NCBI RefSeq assembly: GCF_014651615.1
Contig: NZ_BMXF01000006.1
Span: 124,001 to 188,000, forward strand
Direction: 5' to 3'
DNA: 64,000 bases
From: Persicitalea jodogahamensis
GTDB taxonomy: Bacteria; Bacteroidota; Bacteroidia; Cytophagales; Spirosomataceae
Shown: positions 61,668 through 64,000 of the stretch, piece after piece
Layout of the letters: each line of letters opens with the position of its first letter
How positions within the stretch are numbered: position 1 is the stretch's first letter
Program-made: the position numbers and the translations under genes
Notes under the pieces: model-generated
Told to the model about the DNA's origin: nothing
Database searches by the model: none
What the model saw: the letters and a program-made list of their open reading frames with translations, nothing else

Positions 61668-62735
61668 ATGCAAAATACTTATGTAATTATTATGGCGGGC
61701 GGAGTCGGAACCCGCTTCTGGCCTTTCAGCCGCACAAACTTTCCCAAACAGTTTCACGATGTGCTTGGCACCGGAAAATCACTGCTGCAACAGACTGCCG
61801 AGCGATTCGAGGGGATTTGTCCCATGGAAAATATATACATAGTTACAAGCAGCGAGTATAAAGATTTAGTCAAAGCGCAACTTCCGCTCCTGACTGACGA
61901 TCAGATTCTGCTCGAACCCCACCGCCGCAACACCGCGCCGTGCATCGCCTACGCCAGCTATAAAATCGGCTCACGCAACCCCGACGCTAATATCATTGTG
62001 GCCCCCGCCGATCATATCATACTGAAAGAAGAAATTTTTCGCGACACCATCCGTGTGGCTTTGGGGGCCACTCACCTGAACGATGTTCTGGTAACACTGG
62101 GCATTCAGCCCACCCGCCCCGATACGGGCTATGGGTACATCCAGTACATACCCGACAAGATGACGGTGAAAAAGGTGAAAACATTTACCGAAAAGCCGCA
62201 TCTCGAACTGGCTGAGCAGTTTCTGGAAAGCGGGGAATTTGTGTGGAACGCGGGAATTTTTGTCTGGAATGTTCAGACATTGAAGAGGGCCGTCAAAAAA
62301 TACCTTCCTGACATAGCGGAGCTTTTTGAGGAAGGTGAACCCCATTATTACACGCCCGACGAGATCCCTTTCATCAACAAAATATATTCTCATTGCGGCA
62401 GCATTTCGATCGACAACGGTATCATGGAGAAAGCCGACAATGTTCACGTTGTATTGTCGAGTTTCGGCTGGTCAGATCTGGGTACCTGGAAGTCGCTGTA
62501 CGAGATATCGGAGAAAGACGAGAATGAAAACGTTGTCGAAGGAACGGTTTTGCTGCACGGAACACGAGACTGCATCGTAAAGACCCCAAAAGACAAATTG
62601 GTAGTTATCAACGGCCTGGAGGGCTTTATAGTAGCCGAGTATGACGGTGTGCTGTTGATCTGCCGTAAAGACGAGGAGCAGAAGGTAAAGGAATTGGTTG
62701 CCGAGGCAAAGGATGTAGATGGGAAGTACGTTTAA
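61668..62735 (+). CDS. manC: Mannose-1-phosphate guanylyltransferase
   Basis: 355 residues. Nucleotidyltransferase start YVIIMAGGVGTRFWPFSR, followed by LLEPHRRNTAPCIAYA, APADHIILKE and VKTFTEKPHLELA, and later FVWNAGIFVWNV and SSFGWSDLGTW. These are the signature blocks of GDP-mannose pyrophosphorylase without the fused isomerase domain (length about 350). It makes GDP-mannose for surface glycans. The gene follows the DUF3089 hydrolase by 44 bases. The window's CapD-type gene (22397) may feed the same sort of surface polymers. Confidence 0.94.
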   Translation: MQNTYVIIMAGGVGTRFWPFSRTNFPKQFHDVLGTGKSLLQQTAERFEGICPMENIYIVTSSEYKDLVKAQLPLLTDDQILLEPHRRNTAPCIAYASYKIGSRNPDANIIVAPADHIILKEEIFRDTIRVALGATHLNDVLVTLGIQPTRPDTGYGYIQYIPDKMTVKKVKTFTEKPHLELAEQFLESGEFVWNAGIFVWNVQTLKRAVKKYLPDIAELFEEGEPHYYTPDEIPFINKIYSHCGSISIDNGIMEKADNVHVVLSSFGWSDLGTWKSLYEISEKDENENVVEGTVLLHGTRDCIVKTPKDKLVVINGLEGFIVAEYDGVLLICRKDEEQKVKELVAEAKDVDGKYV

Positions 62736-62748
62736 AAACGATTGTTCG

Positions 62749-62806
62749 GGTAGTTGAAAAAGGTGATTAGCCACGACCGTGCAACTACCGCTAGTGGTAT
62801 TTTTTC
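62749..62806 (+). terminator. Weak terminator candidate after manC
   Basis: GGTAGTTG (62749-62756) pairs with CAACTACC (62782-62789); immediately after, a short stem TACC-GCTAGT-GGTA is followed by six T. It would separate manC from the leucine leader. Confidence 0.4.
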
Positions 62807-62817
62807 AGGGGAGGGGG

Positions 62818-62847
62818 TTGCACATCTCGATTCTTCGTCTTACTTTG
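62818..62847 (+). promoter_or_regulatory. Promoter of the leucine leader and leuA-like gene
   Basis: TTG (62818-62820), 19-base spacer, TTACTTTG (62840-62847, 7 of 8). Start expected near 62853, about 40 bases before the leader peptide ATG. Confidence 0.5.
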
Positions 62848-62892
62848 CGGAGGAAAATCGCAGTGAGCGAAATTTCGCCAACGTATAGATTC

Positions 62893-62946
62893 ATGCAAAA
62901 CAAACGAGCCAACCTATTGATCGACCTGCTGCTAATCGCTTTTTAG
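62893..62946 (+). CDS. Leucine-rich leader peptide of an attenuator
   Basis: 17 residues, MQNKRANLLIDLLLIAF, with five Leu and two Ile in the last ten positions (codons CTA TTG ATC GAC CTG CTG CTA ATC). It is too short for ordinary gene finding. It lies between a candidate promoter and a terminator hairpin in front of 2-isopropylmalate synthase. A ribosome stalled on the leucine codons would leave 62952-62964 free to pair with the 5' arm of the terminator, whereas one reaching the stop would cover it. This is the classic layout of leucine attenuation. Confidence 0.75.
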   Translation: MQNKRANLLIDLLLIAF

Positions 62947-62951
62947 CGAAT

Positions 62952-62987
62952 GGGAAAGGTTTGGTTTGGCATATCAGGAACCCTTTC
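62952..62987 (+). promoter_or_regulatory. Candidate antiterminator of the leucine attenuator
   Basis: GAAAGG (62954-62959) can pair with CCTTTC (62982-62987) and the following TT with AA at 62979-62980, over a bulged C. This pairing uses the 5' arm of the terminator and so competes with it. It begins six bases after the leader stop. Confidence 0.55.
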
Positions 62988-63009
62988 TCCCACCAGAGGA
63001 AGGGTTTTT
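62979..63009 (+). terminator. Attenuator terminator before the leuA-like gene
   Basis: AACCCTTTCTC (62979-62989) pairs with GAGGAAGGGTT (62996-63006), eleven positions with one T-G pair, six-base loop, then a T run (63005-63009). It sits between the leader peptide and the synthase ATG at 63066, too far upstream to end a full gene. Confidence 0.82.
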
Positions 63010-63065
63010 AATTGATTAGAAAACACTATTTTCGTACTTCTTTATCTAAAAATTACCCCATACTA

Positions 63066-64000
63066 ATGAGTCAGCGAGTTTATATCTTCGATACCACCCT
63101 GCGCGACGGCGAACAAGTACCCGGCTGCCAATTGACTACGGAAGAGAAAGTTGTCGTAGCGAAACAGCTGGAGCTTTTGGGCGTGGATGTGATCGAGGCG
63201 GGTTTCCCTCTGTCCAGTCCGGGCGATTTCCAGTCGGTCGTCGAGATTTCCAAAGCAGTCCGTGAACCGACGATCTGTGCGTTGTCCCGCGCCGTGCGGG
63301 GCGACATCGACGTAGCCGCCGATGCCCTGAAATTTGCCCGGCGGGGCCGGATTCACACCGGAATCGGCTCATCTGACATTCATATACAGCACAAGTTCAA
63401 CACCACCCGCGAAAAAATCATTGAGCGGGCCATCGACGCCACCAAGTACGCCCGTAATCTGGTGGACGACGTTGAGTTTTACTGCGAAGACGCAGGCCGG
63501 GCCGATCTGGTTTTCCTGGCCCAACTCGTAGAAGCGGTCATTAAGGCGGGTGCTACGGTAGTGAATATTCCGGATACGACGGGCTATTGCCTGCCCGAAG
63601 AGTACGGTGAGAAAATTCGCTATATTTTTGAAAACGTGACGAATGTGCACAAGGCGACGATCTCGATTCATTGCCATAACGACCTCGGGCTGGCTACCGC
63701 CAATTCGCTGTCCGGCATTCGTGAAGGAGCACGACAGGTGGAAGTGACCATGAACGGCATCGGCGAACGCGCGGGCAACACTTCACTGGAAGAAGTGGTG
63801 ATGGCGCTGCAGGTACACAAGGAATTGGGCTTGACCACCGGTATCGACTCTACGAAAATTTATCCGACCAGCCAGCTGGTATCCAAAATGATGCGGATGC
63901 CCATCCAGGCTAATAAGGCTATTGTCGGCCGCAATGCCTTCGCGCATTCGTCGGGCATTCATCAGGACGGCTTTCTGAAGCATTCGCTCAACTACGAGAT
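63066..64000 (+). CDS. leuA: 2-isopropylmalate synthase, 3' end beyond the window
   Basis: The first 311 residues are visible. The active site is typical of the DRE-TIM alpha-isopropylmalate synthase family: [88 protein letters not shown] and [14 protein letters not shown]. The enzyme joins acetyl-CoA and 2-oxoisovalerate, the first committed step to leucine; related homocitrate or citramalate synthases share parts of this pattern, but the leucine-rich leader just upstream favours leucine. leuB, leuC and leuD probably follow outside the window. The C-terminal regulatory domain is not visible. Confidence 0.94.
   Translation, partial: MSQRVYIFDTTLRDGEQVPGCQLTTEEKVVVAKQLELLGVDVIEAGFPLSSPGDFQSVVEISKAVREPTICALSRAVRGDIDVAADALKFARRGRIHTGIGSSDIHIQHKFNTTREKIIERAIDATKYARNLVDDVEFYCEDAGRADLVFLAQLVEAVIKAGATVVNIPDTTGYCLPEEYGEKIRYIFENVTNVHKATISIHCHNDLGLATANSLSGIREGARQVEVTMNGIGERAGNTSLEEVVMALQVHKELGLTTGIDSTKIYPTSQLVSKMMRMPIQANKAIVGRNAFAHSSGIHQDGFLKHSLNYE

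Overview
The window looks like a chromosomal segment from a Bacteroidota bacterium of the Cytophagales type (Spirosomaceae-like; genus not resolved). The reasons are the many -7 boxes of the form TAnnTTTG with TTTG/TTG about 20 bases upstream, the general lack of Shine-Dalgarno sites, a PorZ-like type IX secretion protein with the matching C-terminal sorting domain, a large TonB-dependent receptor with a carboxypeptidase-like N-terminal domain, and several DUF families typical of the phylum. Most genes look moderately GC-rich. I see no transposase, integrase, phage gene, rRNA or CRISPR array.

Layout. 1-1.2 kb: a GH16 glycosidase running off the left edge (minus strand), then initiator tRNA-Met and a decayed partial copy of it. 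1.2-6.0 kb: GTPases era and der, then mutT-type NUDIX, ruvB and cutC on the minus strand. 6.3-8 kb: DUF2795, crtZ-type carotenoid hydroxylase and an AlbA_2-domain regulator. 8.1-12.2 kb: TPR protein, DUF4292 lipoprotein and EnvC-like LytM protein. 12.2-15.1 kb: O-methyltransferase, panB, and two small lipoproteins in a more AT-rich patch. 15.2-22.2 kb: RluA-type pseudouridine synthase, small membrane proteins, mutL, a conserved 491-residue protein, a membrane protein and a YfcH-like epimerase. 22.4-26.9 kb: CapD/FlaA1-like sugar-nucleotide enzyme, then an ABC ATPase, its permease and a DUF3299 protein that together resemble a metal transport set. 27-34.5 kb: sialate O-acetylesterase-like protein, PorZ-like protein, MORN/YwqK-like protein, a polytopic membrane protein and HemJ. 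34.5-43.6 kb: tRNA-Leu, xylulokinase, GMC oxidoreductase, P1-family peptidase, hpt, TPR protein, tRNA-Phe, acyltransferase, VOC protein and a second acetylesterase-like lipoprotein. 43.7-53.6 kb: DUF3127, MscS, a haem-c propeller protein, an unknown membrane protein with a second GMC oxidoreductase, an M20-type amidohydrolase and an aspartylglucosaminidase. 53.7-64 kb: TerC, MacB-type permease, SUI1, TonB receptor, DUF3089 hydrolase, mannose-1-phosphate guanylyltransferase, and a leucine-rich leader peptide with a terminator in front of 2-isopropylmalate synthase, which runs off the right edge.

Functionally this is mostly housekeeping (ribosome assembly, DNA repair, vitamin and amino-acid synthesis) mixed with envelope and glycan functions (T9SS, TonB uptake, GH16, sugar dehydrogenases, sialate esterases, surface-polysaccharide precursors). 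Two signals stand out. One is a complete-looking transcription attenuator for leucine synthesis at about 62.8-63.0 kb. The other is the octamer GGTACTTT/AAAGTACC, found about 32 times by eye where about 2 would be expected, in all reading frames and in intergenic DNA.
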